Source: a virus. From it: 54,514 bases of DNA. The translations under genes were made by a program, and so were the position numbers. The stretch lies in IMG/VR virus record IMGVR_UViG_3300025099_000028, positions 1 through 54,514 of that record; one strand, 5' to 3'. The notes beneath the pieces were generated by a model, which was not told the DNA's origin, did no database searches, and saw only the letters and a list, made by a program, of their open reading frames with translations. Below, in pieces: positions 32,701-42,285 of this stretch. The first letter of the stretch is position 1; each line of letters starts with the position of its first letter.

Positions 32701-32998
32701 AGTGAAGCTTAGTGCTATAGAAGCAGCTGCTGAATTTGAGCAAGAAGCTGAAGAACACTTAAGCGATCCTAGTCCTCCTGAAAAAGAGGTTGAAAAGTTT
32801 GTTGAAGAGGGAGAAGATGATGGATGGGGAGTCCCTAGTAAAACAGCCCTAACTGCAGAAGAATTAGCAGAGCTACAAAAAGAAATGGGCACACCTGGTA
32901 AAGGTAGTTTAAAAAGCAAGGGTGCTAAATCTAAAAAGGCAGGGGAGTCTGCCGCTAAAAAGGCAGAGGATAAAATTGATGATGAATTATGTTGGTAG
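29738..32998 (+). CDS. Giant internal virion protein with basic tail (1086 aa)
   Basis: Residues about 245-475 hold several Ala/Gly-rich hydrophobic helices (SVIMMLSPGWLAKAGGYAAK, GLAGLSAAMYAPVST) that could span or line a membrane channel. Around 900-935 is a histone-H1-like stretch of Lys, Thr, Ala and Pro (KKKATKRTTKKKPAPKQK). Acidic helices follow, ending DDELCW. Such proteins are packaged and ejected with DNA; the basic tail probably binds DNA. It starts 1 nt after the previous stop. Confidence 0.6.
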   Translation: MSVNKYDSEGFAARLREHFPTLYGSTQWTDDEINENWIQSHPEDIAHLSQEAQNKYLDYDVASGNYGYKHTATQAIMDDSYDDTAYAFANRIVHGMKQFPSMMVEGALGIPNSTRQWIKSYDEAVKSGLLKRGSQLGVGSKFIRDEPYRPDYEELDEAGVNYLEKEDVPGLTTAMTGLNMIADGSFHASEYVREWTNKKADEWIANDVELQSYYAWKEDNPYTIKDFIAHPFRAMKNGIADMAPSVIMMLSPGWLAKAGGYAAKVGMAGKKAQALSEAGKVGNWAKLDKASTSLYNASNSVGLGLMFALEGGSQYHEAMNYLVDEQGMDAKEAAGLAGLSAAMYAPVSTYLEKLQFNSMLRMLGLSKRADKVMLSAIMNKVAGKGGVKSFVQTARRDAWKKFGLGALDISINAFEQGVVEGWQETWGSVIEESMKQGYGTDPDSAINGMFSAMHDKMAEGGLGGIAKGLAPWASDDKHVRESFFSALFGSIMPGGFNLAGTGRKAYKRYLQGLEAGEGGGFKVEVKGTRVTVFDKKGKLVSVYEAGSEEDAQRSATEYEQAIQEEAITHYVETMEDIDDLDEMLDNLDIDITTDSFDTVEGYARNLATQIENGFDEINSSMTPADKSKLSEIEQLVKDGEAHDDNVGLKALNLIKYSGNANIFRKAGVSSGTIDAIEAAAVVAINAMTANSLLKRLKSGKKVSKGAMDKALSKASTVEVLAHIANGTYMDVLVPSLLKEAKIEVKPRKKRKKVTKETAEEFNQALEDEINDKINSEPDITPGPQTSMKDSLEKKIKGKDFSKINSKKLTAKNITDHLKYTFLKSGSTKLANILRTLNKTNIYKISKSLGIKMTKKDISTNQTAALEAIARKIMSQTDPISVAANAVDTQTVDEDGDWKDTEEPKPKKKATKRTTKKKPAPKQKRKATKTTKAIDETIESEEALSDDPVVLKKQIAAIKRNLARNQKIADKPAAKKEIKRLKTLLGSLEVKLSAIEAAAEFEQEAEEHLSDPSPPEKEVEKFVEEGEDDGWGVPSKTALTAEELAELQKEMGTPGKGSLKSKGAKSKKAGESAAKKAEDKIDDELCW

Positions 32999-33006
32999 GA
33001 GAATAA

Positions 33007-36000
33007 ATGGCTAATAGTTGCGTCCCAAGACATATTATAGACAAGCAAATTAAGCGTATTGCTACTTTACTTAAAAATGCTGTAGTTGTAGAGATTGATA
33101 AGGTAAAGAAGACTGGTGTAGAATTAGATCCTGGCGAAATAGTTGCTAGCATAAGATCTAATATATTAGATATGCCTGGCAGAGAATGGCTTGCTCCTCT
33201 TATAGATGAAGCTATTGAAATGGCATGGCCAGGTGATAACTTTGTATCTTATTCCTATCATCACGCAATAACTGATATGAACTTTAAGCCTATAACTGTG
33301 GCAACTTTTACAGCCGATGAGTTTGTTAGTAGGGTTGATGAGTTGAAAGAGACTGAAGGTTTTGAAGAAACAAAGGAATATGGAGAAGACCTTGTGGGGT
33401 ATTCATCCCAGAAGTTTGGTGATACTGGGATGGATGCATTTGATGTTAATTTTGACATGGTTATTGGGAAGCGTATATCTGATAAAGACAGACGATTAAA
33501 CGAGACTAGAGCTAGAGAATTTGATAGTTTTGATGACTATCTAGATTGGGTTAAAGATTATTTTGGTTTAGAAACTATATATGATGTTCATATCCCAATG
33601 TTTTATGATAAGGCCCATAAAGATGATACCGGAGATAATAGAGATGTATGGGTAGTCCCGACACTAGAAGATGCTCAGCTGCAATTAGATTCTATTAAGG
33701 CTGGGCTCGGGGGAGGAAAGAATTTTGCTAATAAAATTACTAGATATGGTGATCACTATATTATCTTACATGATAAAGGAGATCATAAGCATATATACCT
33801 AGAGGGTTCAGAACCTACAACCTTAAAACCAGATAAGAAGAGAGAGCCTGGAAAGTCATACAAAAAAGAAATGACTCTTACACAAAAAACAAATCTTCTT
33901 ATATATTGGAACACCCATAATGCAAAGAACTCTATGGAATTTGAAAAAAGGATGCAATATGTATGGACTAATATGGATCCGAATATGGCTATGGAAGATA
34001 TGGAAGATATTGTAAATGCTATTGTAATAGATGGAGATAAGGGAATTATTGGGAAGCCTAATTTCTCATTAAACAACGAGAGGAAAGAGCCTAGATTCCT
34101 AGCAAAGAATTATATCGACAATCTCAAGAGAACAATAAGAGAAAAGCAAGTCGGGAGAATGACACAATATCACCCGATGAAAGAGGCTGGCACTATGATT
34201 CCAAAGAAAGATGGTTCATGGTGGATGAAGCCAGATCAAAATAGATTCAGTAGAAAAGATTTATTGCGATTTGAATATGATTTATCTCAAAACACTAAAG
34301 GTGGTACGCCTGCTCCTATGGTAATGGTAGGGATGACTCCAGGAGATACTGGCACTATTATTACTACTCTAGTTCATCCTGATCATGTAAAAGATTTATT
34401 TGATCCTAAGGAAGCATTAAACACAATGATAAATCTTGGTTTCCCTGATAAAATCATTAATGAATTTAAAGCTCATATAGCTAAGGGTGGCTCTGTTGCT
34501 AAATATCTAATGAAGATGGATAAAGAGCAGCAAGAATTTGACAAGGCTAGAAGAGTTTCAGAGGTTAAGTATAGCGAAGACGCCATAGAGCAGATGGATG
34601 AGCTTAGAACTAAGATAAAAGATATGGATGGCGTTGAGGGTATGGAGGCTGAGCTAAAAGAGGCTAAAATGCTTCTTAAAACTTTGCGTAAAACTGGCAA
34701 AAAGACTAAAGCTCCAAAGATTACTCCTATTGTAGCTGCTCGTATACAGCAAAATAAAGCGTTCCATGCTGCAATGTGGGGACATGGAGCCTCTAAGCTT
34801 CAAGAGTATTTGCAGATAGAAGTTAATGATGGCAATATGACAGCTGAAGATGCTAAGAAGATATATGATGATGCAATAACCTCTATGGCTAAAACTAATA
34901 TGGGAGAGTTAGTTACTCCTTATACAGTGCATTTAGGTGGAGTTATAGCTAGAATAGAATGGCTTAAAGCTGTTCGTGGTGATGATTTCATGCAATATGG
35001 AGCTGAAAAGGATGGTATAAAGAAAGGGGCTAATGCATTTAATGTATTTGATCGTCTCAGAATAGCATTAACTAAAGGAATTTCTCTGTCTGAGATTTCA
35101 GATAGAAGAACTTTTATCATTGATAATAATAGAGTAGAATACTGGCTTGATGGAGAGAAGCTAGACCATGGGCATTTAACTGAAAAGTTAACTGAAATAG
35201 AGAATATTTTTGATGGCGGGTCTATGTCTGGGACTGAAAGCCTAGACTTAATCGCAGAGAAAAATGGCTCTCAAAAAATTAAAGGTAAGGATCATAATCT
35301 CAGAGAGATAAAGACTACAGAGTTTCATGTCGGTGAAGAAGGGATGTTTGAAAAGAAACATGCATTATTTGCTGCTATTGCAGGCCTTGAGATTAGAGAG
35401 ATTGGGAAAAAGGGAGAGCAAGGAGACTTAATCGTTCAAGTAAAAGAAGAAGATGGTCATATAAGGATGAAAGATATAAATGGTAGGATTGTACATCAAA
35501 TATCAGATATGGATGCTACAAAGACTGCTACAGGAGAATATAATTTATTACCAAAAGAAGGTAAAGATGGAAAGGTAAGGCAGTCTAAAGCACCTTATGT
35601 AGAAGCTATGCTTAGCATGGATGACTTTAAAATTGTTATCAGCCCTCATCCTAAATCTTCAGAGACTACATATGGGGCTGTTCAATACTTATCTAATCTT
35701 AATTTTGATTTAAATGAGCTCACACCAGAAGAACGAACATCACTAGAGAAATATCAAAAAGTAATGGAGGATATGATAGGAGAGCAATCTGATATATATA
35801 TTGAGCTGCTATTAGAAGCATCATCTAACCCTAGTGTTTTATGGGATATCATTAAGCATTCATACAGCGATAAGGCTGAGGCCAAGCATGCATTAAAATC
35901 TATACTTAGTACCACTGGCGGTGCAGGACTCTATCACCCTAATAATTTGTCCATGATTAAGCCATTAATATTAAATATGCTAGTCAAAAGAGGTTCAATG

Positions 36001-38058
36001 CAGGCAAGAACTACTGATGATAGGCTGATTAATAAAATTACCAACCCAGTTCTTAAAAAGAAGCTACAGAAAATGGCTAAACATGGGTCTCATTATATCT
36101 TAAAGCCAGGTAGACGTGTTGAAAAAGGTTCTGTTATTTTGTCTGCTGATAATCATGTAATATTTGATCAAATAGTAAAGAAAATATATGATACTGGATA
36201 TTGGAAGGCATGGCGTCTAGCCACCGCACAAGTTACAGGTGACAATACAGCGCCTACCTTTGATCAGTTAAGTGACGAAAAGAAAGCTGAAGTTATGTCT
36301 GCCTTTTTAGAAGAGTTTCCTCAACATGTATTAACCTATAGGTCTCCTATTGGTCAATCAGCCGCTGTTGAGCCCAGAAGGATACAAGCATTTACTTATG
36401 ATGAAGGTAATGCTATATATCACCATCCAGACGATACTTTTGACAGACTTGTTGGTGACCATGATATTGATGAGGCTGGTGTGGTTATGATTACTGATAA
36501 ACAATTGAAAGATATACAAGAATTTCAAAATACTGATCTATATAAGCAGTTCCAAAGCCTTAATGCAGATATTAGCATCTTTAAGCGTGGTGAATCTAAG
36601 CATGTTGGTAGTATTGAAGATACAAGGGATACTATATTAGCCCTTTTAAATGCTACACATGTGCAAGGGCAAGCTGTTAATGCAAAGACTGTTGCATCAG
36701 CCCTGTCTACTAAGTTTGAAGAGATTGAATTGTCTACGGGATTAAAATTAAAACCCAAGAAACTATTCTCTCATAAGAAGAAACATAAGGTTATTATGAA
36801 TTATGCTCCTTTAAGAGAAGGGTTTAATCCAAAAGATTTACCGCCACATGCAAGAGCGGTTGGATATAATAAGAAGGTTAGGAAATGGGAAGACTGGACT
36901 CCAGCTCATGGTAATATGTATATAGAGACAAGTGCAGAGCATGAGTTCTTACTTATTATGAATGCCGCTGTAGATGTAGGTAAAGACGGCATGATGATGA
37001 ATATGTGGGGAGCTTCAGCAGAAAATTGGTTTATAGATAGGATGTTTACCTTTAATAAAAAAGCTCCAGATAAACTTGAATACAAAGCAATAAAAGAAAT
37101 ATTAAGAAAATTTAAAAATAGTAGCCTAAGAAAACTTAGGACTGATAAAACTCAAAAGCCAATGGATATGGGTTTATTGTTTTATATTTTAGGAGAAAAG
37201 CGTAAATTATTAAACTTGAATAGCTCCCAATTAGCAGATTATATAAAGAAGATGCCTGAAGTAAGCTATAGTCAAGGTGAAGGTGAAAATCCTACGAAAA
37301 AGATGGGGGTTACTGTTAAAAATGTTATCATGGTTAATGATGCTAGGATTAATGAGCTCAAATCACAAGAGAAATTAACTAAAGCAGAAAAGAATGAGCT
37401 AAAGAAGCTTGAAGAAGGTACGGTTGAGACACTGGAAGAGAAGTTTATAATGCGCTTGTATGATAAGTTTCAAGAGAAGTTCCCTCAAGGAGAAGGTCAA
37501 CTCGTTGAAGCTCCTCTTATTTTTAATCCCGACAGACAAGATATAGCGCATTCATATGCCCGCAATGAACTCCATGCAGAAATAAAGAGGCGGACCGACG
37601 ATGGGGAAATCTCTGTAGAAGAAATAGAAGAGGGCACTAAATTGGCAGAGAAATTTGCCGATGAATTTTATCCAAATATTGAAGATCTAGAGCCAGCAAA
37701 TGATTCAGATGATACTAAAGAAGAAGCTCGTGAACGATATATTAAGACTAAGCAGGTTGAATTTGATGAAATATTATATGATCTAACTGAAAAGTACAAC
37801 AAAGAGATAGCAAAATTAGAGTCTGAATATGGAGATGCTGTAAGAACTATATTTACTGACAAAATGTTATTTGGAGTAGGTGATAAGAAAAAAATTAGAT
37901 ATATCCCTCCTGTTGAATTACTATCGCCAGATTTAGTCCGTCAATATTTTGAATCTTGGGATAATCATTTTCTAGATAAATCTATATCTAAAGGTGTATT
38001 AGACCAGTCTCAATATGCTTATGATGAGTTAATTAAAATTGCAAGGGAGAAATGTTAA
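33007..38058 (+). CDS. Giant virion protein, candidate virion RNA polymerase (1683 aa)
   Basis: Packaged RNA polymerases of phages enter the cell with DNA to transcribe early genes. Here residues 1148-1160 read LVGDHDIDEAGVV, giving D1151-x-D1153-x-D1155. This is the spacing of the metal-binding DxDxD motif of double-psi-barrel RNA polymerases. It is preceded by TYRSPIGQSAAVEPRRIQAF, like the R-x-P segment before that motif. About 165 residues later comes MNAAVDVGKDGMMMN, like the 'N-A-DNaK' segment in crAss-like virion RNAPs. The second barrel's Lys pair is not identified, so this is an inference. AGGAG precedes ATG 33007. Confidence 0.5.
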   Translation: MANSCVPRHIIDKQIKRIATLLKNAVVVEIDKVKKTGVELDPGEIVASIRSNILDMPGREWLAPLIDEAIEMAWPGDNFVSYSYHHAITDMNFKPITVATFTADEFVSRVDELKETEGFEETKEYGEDLVGYSSQKFGDTGMDAFDVNFDMVIGKRISDKDRRLNETRAREFDSFDDYLDWVKDYFGLETIYDVHIPMFYDKAHKDDTGDNRDVWVVPTLEDAQLQLDSIKAGLGGGKNFANKITRYGDHYIILHDKGDHKHIYLEGSEPTTLKPDKKREPGKSYKKEMTLTQKTNLLIYWNTHNAKNSMEFEKRMQYVWTNMDPNMAMEDMEDIVNAIVIDGDKGIIGKPNFSLNNERKEPRFLAKNYIDNLKRTIREKQVGRMTQYHPMKEAGTMIPKKDGSWWMKPDQNRFSRKDLLRFEYDLSQNTKGGTPAPMVMVGMTPGDTGTIITTLVHPDHVKDLFDPKEALNTMINLGFPDKIINEFKAHIAKGGSVAKYLMKMDKEQQEFDKARRVSEVKYSEDAIEQMDELRTKIKDMDGVEGMEAELKEAKMLLKTLRKTGKKTKAPKITPIVAARIQQNKAFHAAMWGHGASKLQEYLQIEVNDGNMTAEDAKKIYDDAITSMAKTNMGELVTPYTVHLGGVIARIEWLKAVRGDDFMQYGAEKDGIKKGANAFNVFDRLRIALTKGISLSEISDRRTFIIDNNRVEYWLDGEKLDHGHLTEKLTEIENIFDGGSMSGTESLDLIAEKNGSQKIKGKDHNLREIKTTEFHVGEEGMFEKKHALFAAIAGLEIREIGKKGEQGDLIVQVKEEDGHIRMKDINGRIVHQISDMDATKTATGEYNLLPKEGKDGKVRQSKAPYVEAMLSMDDFKIVISPHPKSSETTYGAVQYLSNLNFDLNELTPEERTSLEKYQKVMEDMIGEQSDIYIELLLEASSNPSVLWDIIKHSYSDKAEAKHALKSILSTTGGAGLYHPNNLSMIKPLILNMLVKRGSMQARTTDDRLINKITNPVLKKKLQKMAKHGSHYILKPGRRVEKGSVILSADNHVIFDQIVKKIYDTGYWKAWRLATAQVTGDNTAPTFDQLSDEKKAEVMSAFLEEFPQHVLTYRSPIGQSAAVEPRRIQAFTYDEGNAIYHHPDDTFDRLVGDHDIDEAGVVMITDKQLKDIQEFQNTDLYKQFQSLNADISIFKRGESKHVGSIEDTRDTILALLNATHVQGQAVNAKTVASALSTKFEEIELSTGLKLKPKKLFSHKKKHKVIMNYAPLREGFNPKDLPPHARAVGYNKKVRKWEDWTPAHGNMYIETSAEHEFLLIMNAAVDVGKDGMMMNMWGASAENWFIDRMFTFNKKAPDKLEYKAIKEILRKFKNSSLRKLRTDKTQKPMDMGLLFYILGEKRKLLNLNSSQLADYIKKMPEVSYSQGEGENPTKKMGVTVKNVIMVNDARINELKSQEKLTKAEKNELKKLEEGTVETLEEKFIMRLYDKFQEKFPQGEGQLVEAPLIFNPDRQDIAHSYARNELHAEIKRRTDDGEISVEEIEEGTKLAEKFADEFYPNIEDLEPANDSDDTKEEARERYIKTKQVEFDEILYDLTEKYNKEIAKLESEYGDAVRTIFTDKMLFGVGDKKKIRYIPPVELLSPDLVRQYFESWDNHFLDKSISKGVLDQSQYAYDELIKIAREKC

Positions 38059-41000
38059 TGGCAACTGCATGTCAAATAGGTGAAGAAATGGGTGATAAGC
38101 TTAGTGCAAATAAGGCTAGGCTAGAGCAGACTTATATTAAAACCTTTGGTATACCATTCCTCAATAAGAATGCATTAGGCTTAAGCTTAAAGAGATTAGC
38201 CGCTAAACGCAAGATCCTTAAAAAAGAAATTGGATTCATTAATAAGCAAATGTCTGAGAAAAAAGCTGTAGCTGATGAAAAGTATGGTAGAATGCTTATT
38301 GAATTGCAAGAAGTAGAAGATAAAATTAAGCAATACAGACGTGATTTCATATTTAACGATAAAAAGAATGCTTCTTTAAGAAAGATTCATGATCTTATAC
38401 TTGGAAGATTATCAAAGTATCAGCATGACACTCTATACTCATTAGATCCAGAAACTCAGTTCCCAGTTATATTTGAATACATACAGGGGCAATATACATT
38501 ACCATTTACTAGCTTAAGAGATCTGCCTGCACAAGATTTAGCATCTATTGCTAACAAAATAGAGGCTGTATTCAAAACTGCTGATAAAAAAGCAGCTCAA
38601 AAGAATAGAGGTGAGCTTACTGCGTTTGAGAATACCGTTATGGATCCTGCGCTTGCTATGATGGAGTCTGATGTATCTACGTTAGGATTTCAAATTATTA
38701 ATAAATCTCGTAAGATTATAGATGATGCTAATTCACAAGCAGCTCCATTAAAGAGGAGATTAACTAATGCATTATCTGAGATTGATATGCATGCTAAAAG
38801 CCGTATAGAATTAAATGATTCAGAGAAAGATGCTCTCAAGGTAGAATTAGTAGCTCAAGTGCATAGAATCCTTGATGGAGAAGAAAGACATTTCAAGCCT
38901 ATGCCTGTTATCCAATGGGATAAAAAGGGTAGGGCTAGGTATACCTTTAAAAGCAAGGAAGTTAAGAACTTATACAATAAAATTTTAAGAGACAATATAG
39001 ATAATGATTGGAACGAAGGTGGAGCCATACAGAAGATAGAAATAGATGGCAGGATATCATATTTTATTCCTATTAGGGAGCCTGGAACAGAGGTATTTAA
39101 TGCATATGAGGTTCCATATCAAGTAGGGGCTAATGGCAGGCATAGCCTTTTATACCCCATGACTAGACGTAACCAACAGCAATGGATGGATTTCTTTGCT
39201 AGCGAAGGATTAGCCTCGCATATTGATATATATGGTAATAGAAATGCTGGTATGATGAAGGAGGGTAGATATAGAGCTACTGAAAATGCTCCACGTCAAG
39301 GTCAAAATAAAAAGGGTAAAGAGATTACTGTCCGCTCATATAGTAAGTATGAAATGATTGATGACCAAGCTGCTCCAATCAGTCAAGTAGAGAACTTAGT
39401 AACAGAAGCTCGGGCTGTTTTCAAGGAAATTAGGGAAGTAACAAATCAGAGGGTCCTTGATCAAAAAGGTTTAATGACAGAGGCTGTTCGTACTATGGCA
39501 AATCACCATGGAGTAACTGTGAAGAAGTTTATGGCCAGTGATGAGTTAAATGCAGAATTTATGAAGGTTACTGGCTTAGATAGCTTGAATCTTAATTTCT
39601 CATTATATAATGGCAGAGCTATTAGTATGAATCAATTCTTTAATGAGATGCATGATTATGTTCCCTATAGATATTCAGCTACTGATATGCTTATTGGTGC
39701 TGTAAGAGCTCGTGATGAGATTGCTACAAAGATTGCTAATAAAACCTCTAAACTTAAAGCATTAAATGAAACTGCTGGAGTTGAACGTGGTGTTGATAAA
39801 ATTGCAATAAGGAAAGAGATAAAAGAATTATCAGAGCAGATGAAGATACAAGATGATAATGTTAATGTTATATCTGGTGTAAAACAAAAGCATCAAGTGG
39901 ATAGTGGCAAGATTAATGAGACCACTAAGATGAATGCAGTTAAGCATAGAGGCACAATGATGGAACCTATGCCTTTATATAGAAATGAGCATGGCTTACC
40001 TACTTTTGAGAAGATTGATGCATATGGGCGTGAAAGAGAAATGATATCTCATGGTCGTCGTACTGACTTTGGTGTATTTACTGAGTATATTGATGATGCA
40101 TTCAGACAGATAGAACAAAATGATCTTAAGATTGATCTATTGCATGGGACTTTACAAATGAGTAAAGCTACAAACGACTTTGTTATTGATCATGTAAAAG
40201 CATCCATGGGGAGGCTTGACGTTAAAGCTGGGTTCTTTAATTTAGATTACAGTGATTCTAAATGGGCAAAGATGTTGACTGGTGTTACTAAAAAATTCTG
40301 GGGAAATGAAGACTTTGAGGTAACTGAAGAAATGGTATATAGAAGTGCTAAGTTCCATAGCATGGTTATCTCAGGTTCACTATTGGGATATACATCAGCA
40401 TTAAATAACTACTTTCAACGTCTAAGTGCATGGATAGAAGGCACTGCTAATGGATACTCAGAAGCTAAGAAGTTTATTGATGATTATCCAGTGCTGGCAG
40501 AACAAATCGCTGATGCTGCGGGTGTAACTGACACATTAAACGCTATGGCTGATGCTCTTATGGGTGCATCTGATGGAGCATATACTAAAGGTAGCGGAAT
40601 GCTTGCATTAGGTAGTTATGCTATATTAAAGTTAGATAAGCAGAAGTTCCTAGAAAGTGCATTAGATAATCAATGGTGGCGCAATAGAGTTAATGGTATG
40701 ATTGCCCGTAAAGACCCCAGTAAAAAAATTGATCTAACAACAATGAGGCAGGCATTAAGCGCTATACATGATGCAACTCATGGGGCTCAAGCTTTTATGG
40801 CTAAGAATGAGTTATCTAAGTTAAGCCCAAAACAACTTAAGTCTTTTACTAAAAAGCTAGAAACTATTATGGAAGTAGAAGAGATTAATAAGTATGTGGG
40901 TTGGAAATTGAATGGTGGTTTTTTGGCTGAAACTAAAGCTGGTACTAAATTGCTTGGATTTCAGCCTAGTGAATTAGAGATGCGTAAGCAAATTGCAGTT

Positions 41001-41771
41001 CAAGGAGTACTTGAAGCTGAAAAAGCTGGCATGATTCCTTCCACATGGAGAGAAACATTTGCCGATAATACATTTAAAAGATTAACACATCCTAATGCTA
41101 TTGCATATTCAAGATTATTAGTATATAATACATTATTCGGATTATCTCCTGCATATTTACCTAAAATGTTTAGAGGTGCTTGGGGTACATTCTTATGGAA
41201 ATTCAAGCCATATCAATGGCATCAAGCTAGAAATGAAATGCGTACTATGGAAAACTGGTGGAGAGGAGTTCCTGAAGGCCAAAAAACCAAGGAATTAGTT
41301 AGAATAATAGGCCTTTCTGTTAAGGAATCCCCTTATCTGCCAGGGAAACCAGATTCAAGCTTATCTAATACAGAGCGTAAAATGGCTAGGTTTATAATAT
41401 CTCGCGGATTAATTTCATTACTTACCACAGGGCTTGTGCATACTCCAATGTTTAATTGGGCAATTAATGCCATGAAATATAAAGTATTTAATCGTCAGGT
41501 ATCAGGAGCTGTTCAACGTGGTGGTGAATCAGTACTAGTAAGTGGAATGTTGCAACTATTATTAACAGGAGTTGCTATAACAGGAATGGGATTTGGTGAT
41601 GATGATGAGAGAGGTGATATTTATCAAGGGGCTTATAGATATTTCTTGCCTATCTTTGCGAATGTGCTTATAGACACCTTTACCGGTGAAGATCCAACTA
41701 AAGCTTTACAGATCTATAGTAAAGGTGCCCATACAGCGGTTAACCTTGTATCTGATATAGTATCAGATTAG
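38058..41771 (+). CDS. Giant internal virion protein with C-terminal membrane segments (1237 aa)
   Basis: A long N-terminal coiled-coil region (RLAAKRKILKKEIGFINKQ and on) precedes a mixed body with YTSALNNYFQRLSAWIEGTA and FRGAWGTFLWKFKPYQWHQA. The last 120 residues contain hydrophobic segments (LISLLTTGLVHTPMFNW; VSGMLQLLLTGVAITGMGF). Probably an ejection protein that helps form the channel across the envelope. ATG 38058 is preferred over ATG 38052 because the SD GGGAGA lies only 1-2 nt from the latter. Its stop overlaps the convergent gene at 41763. Confidence 0.6.
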   Translation: MATACQIGEEMGDKLSANKARLEQTYIKTFGIPFLNKNALGLSLKRLAAKRKILKKEIGFINKQMSEKKAVADEKYGRMLIELQEVEDKIKQYRRDFIFNDKKNASLRKIHDLILGRLSKYQHDTLYSLDPETQFPVIFEYIQGQYTLPFTSLRDLPAQDLASIANKIEAVFKTADKKAAQKNRGELTAFENTVMDPALAMMESDVSTLGFQIINKSRKIIDDANSQAAPLKRRLTNALSEIDMHAKSRIELNDSEKDALKVELVAQVHRILDGEERHFKPMPVIQWDKKGRARYTFKSKEVKNLYNKILRDNIDNDWNEGGAIQKIEIDGRISYFIPIREPGTEVFNAYEVPYQVGANGRHSLLYPMTRRNQQQWMDFFASEGLASHIDIYGNRNAGMMKEGRYRATENAPRQGQNKKGKEITVRSYSKYEMIDDQAAPISQVENLVTEARAVFKEIREVTNQRVLDQKGLMTEAVRTMANHHGVTVKKFMASDELNAEFMKVTGLDSLNLNFSLYNGRAISMNQFFNEMHDYVPYRYSATDMLIGAVRARDEIATKIANKTSKLKALNETAGVERGVDKIAIRKEIKELSEQMKIQDDNVNVISGVKQKHQVDSGKINETTKMNAVKHRGTMMEPMPLYRNEHGLPTFEKIDAYGREREMISHGRRTDFGVFTEYIDDAFRQIEQNDLKIDLLHGTLQMSKATNDFVIDHVKASMGRLDVKAGFFNLDYSDSKWAKMLTGVTKKFWGNEDFEVTEEMVYRSAKFHSMVISGSLLGYTSALNNYFQRLSAWIEGTANGYSEAKKFIDDYPVLAEQIADAAGVTDTLNAMADALMGASDGAYTKGSGMLALGSYAILKLDKQKFLESALDNQWWRNRVNGMIARKDPSKKIDLTTMRQALSAIHDATHGAQAFMAKNELSKLSPKQLKSFTKKLETIMEVEEINKYVGWKLNGGFLAETKAGTKLLGFQPSELEMRKQIAVQGVLEAEKAGMIPSTWRETFADNTFKRLTHPNAIAYSRLLVYNTLFGLSPAYLPKMFRGAWGTFLWKFKPYQWHQARNEMRTMENWWRGVPEGQKTKELVRIIGLSVKESPYLPGKPDSSLSNTERKMARFIISRGLISLLTTGLVHTPMFNWAINAMKYKVFNRQVSGAVQRGGESVLVSGMLQLLLTGVAITGMGFGDDDERGDIYQGAYRYFLPIFANVLIDTFTGEDPTKALQIYSKGAHTAVNLVSDIVSD

Positions 41772-41939
41772 TTCTTTGGCAGCTTCTCTTTCTACCATAT
41801 AGGATAATTCTTTCATCCTAGTTTCTAATTGCCGAAACTTTTTATAGATATCAGCATTTGTATGAGAAGGGTGATCATCGTATTGAGCAGCATCAAATAC
41901 AATATCCCTGCAGCGTTTGCATAAATCATTCTTTTTCAT
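41763..41939 (-). CDS. Small helical early protein (58 aa)
   Basis: ATG at 41939, stop at 41763. It overlaps the last 9 bases of the convergent giant-protein gene. The protein begins MKKNDLCKRCRDIVFDAAQ, with one CxxC, and then forms a charged helix (KFRQLETRMKELSYM). Some of the SD may lie in the upstream gene. It is the last gene of the early block. Function is unknown. Confidence 0.55.
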   Translation of the reverse strand: MKKNDLCKRCRDIVFDAAQYDDHPSHTNADIYKKFRQLETRMKELSYMVEREAAKELI

Positions 41940-42276
41940 CAATCAACTCCAAGAATTTATTATATTCAAATGCTACATATGTTTTAGTTCTATTACGCTT
42001 AAAGACTAGCACAGGAGTTCTATCTTCACAATTACTATCTGCTTGCTCCAATGACTTCCATAAATCTAATCTCTCTACGTTCTTACACTCAAAGCTATAA
42101 GGTATTAACTTCTTTGCTGCCGGAGACAATACTACATCTTCTCCTGTCATACCCATAGTTTGAGACTTTATGTCGTCATCCTCCAGGCGAGAGGAGTACA
42201 TTTCACGTAAACTATCTCTTACATGATTCTGCAATCTCCTCCCCTTAGCCTTTGAGGACTTTACGTTAACTCCCAT
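41926..42276 (-). CDS. Hjc-like PD-(D/E)xK nuclease, probable Holliday junction resolvase (116 aa)
   Basis: It probably resolves branched replication or recombination intermediates before packaging. Motifs: basic N-terminus with GRRLQNHVRDSL (residues 12-23), D47 in MTGEDVVLS, E63-x-K65 in YSFECKN, then a helix WKSLEQADSN. This is the PD-(D/E)xK arrangement of archaeal Hjc-type resolvases. The strand VLVFKRNRTKTYVAFEY follows as expected. The length fits the family. The SD before ATG 42276 is weak. Its co-location with SSB, ERF and primase supports a recombination role. Confidence 0.75.
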   Translation of the reverse strand: MGVNVKSSKAKGRRLQNHVRDSLREMYSSRLEDDDIKSQTMGMTGEDVVLSPAAKKLIPYSFECKNVERLDLWKSLEQADSNCEDRTPVLVFKRNRTKTYVAFEYNKFLELIDEKE

Positions 42277-42285
42277 AAGGAAAAT

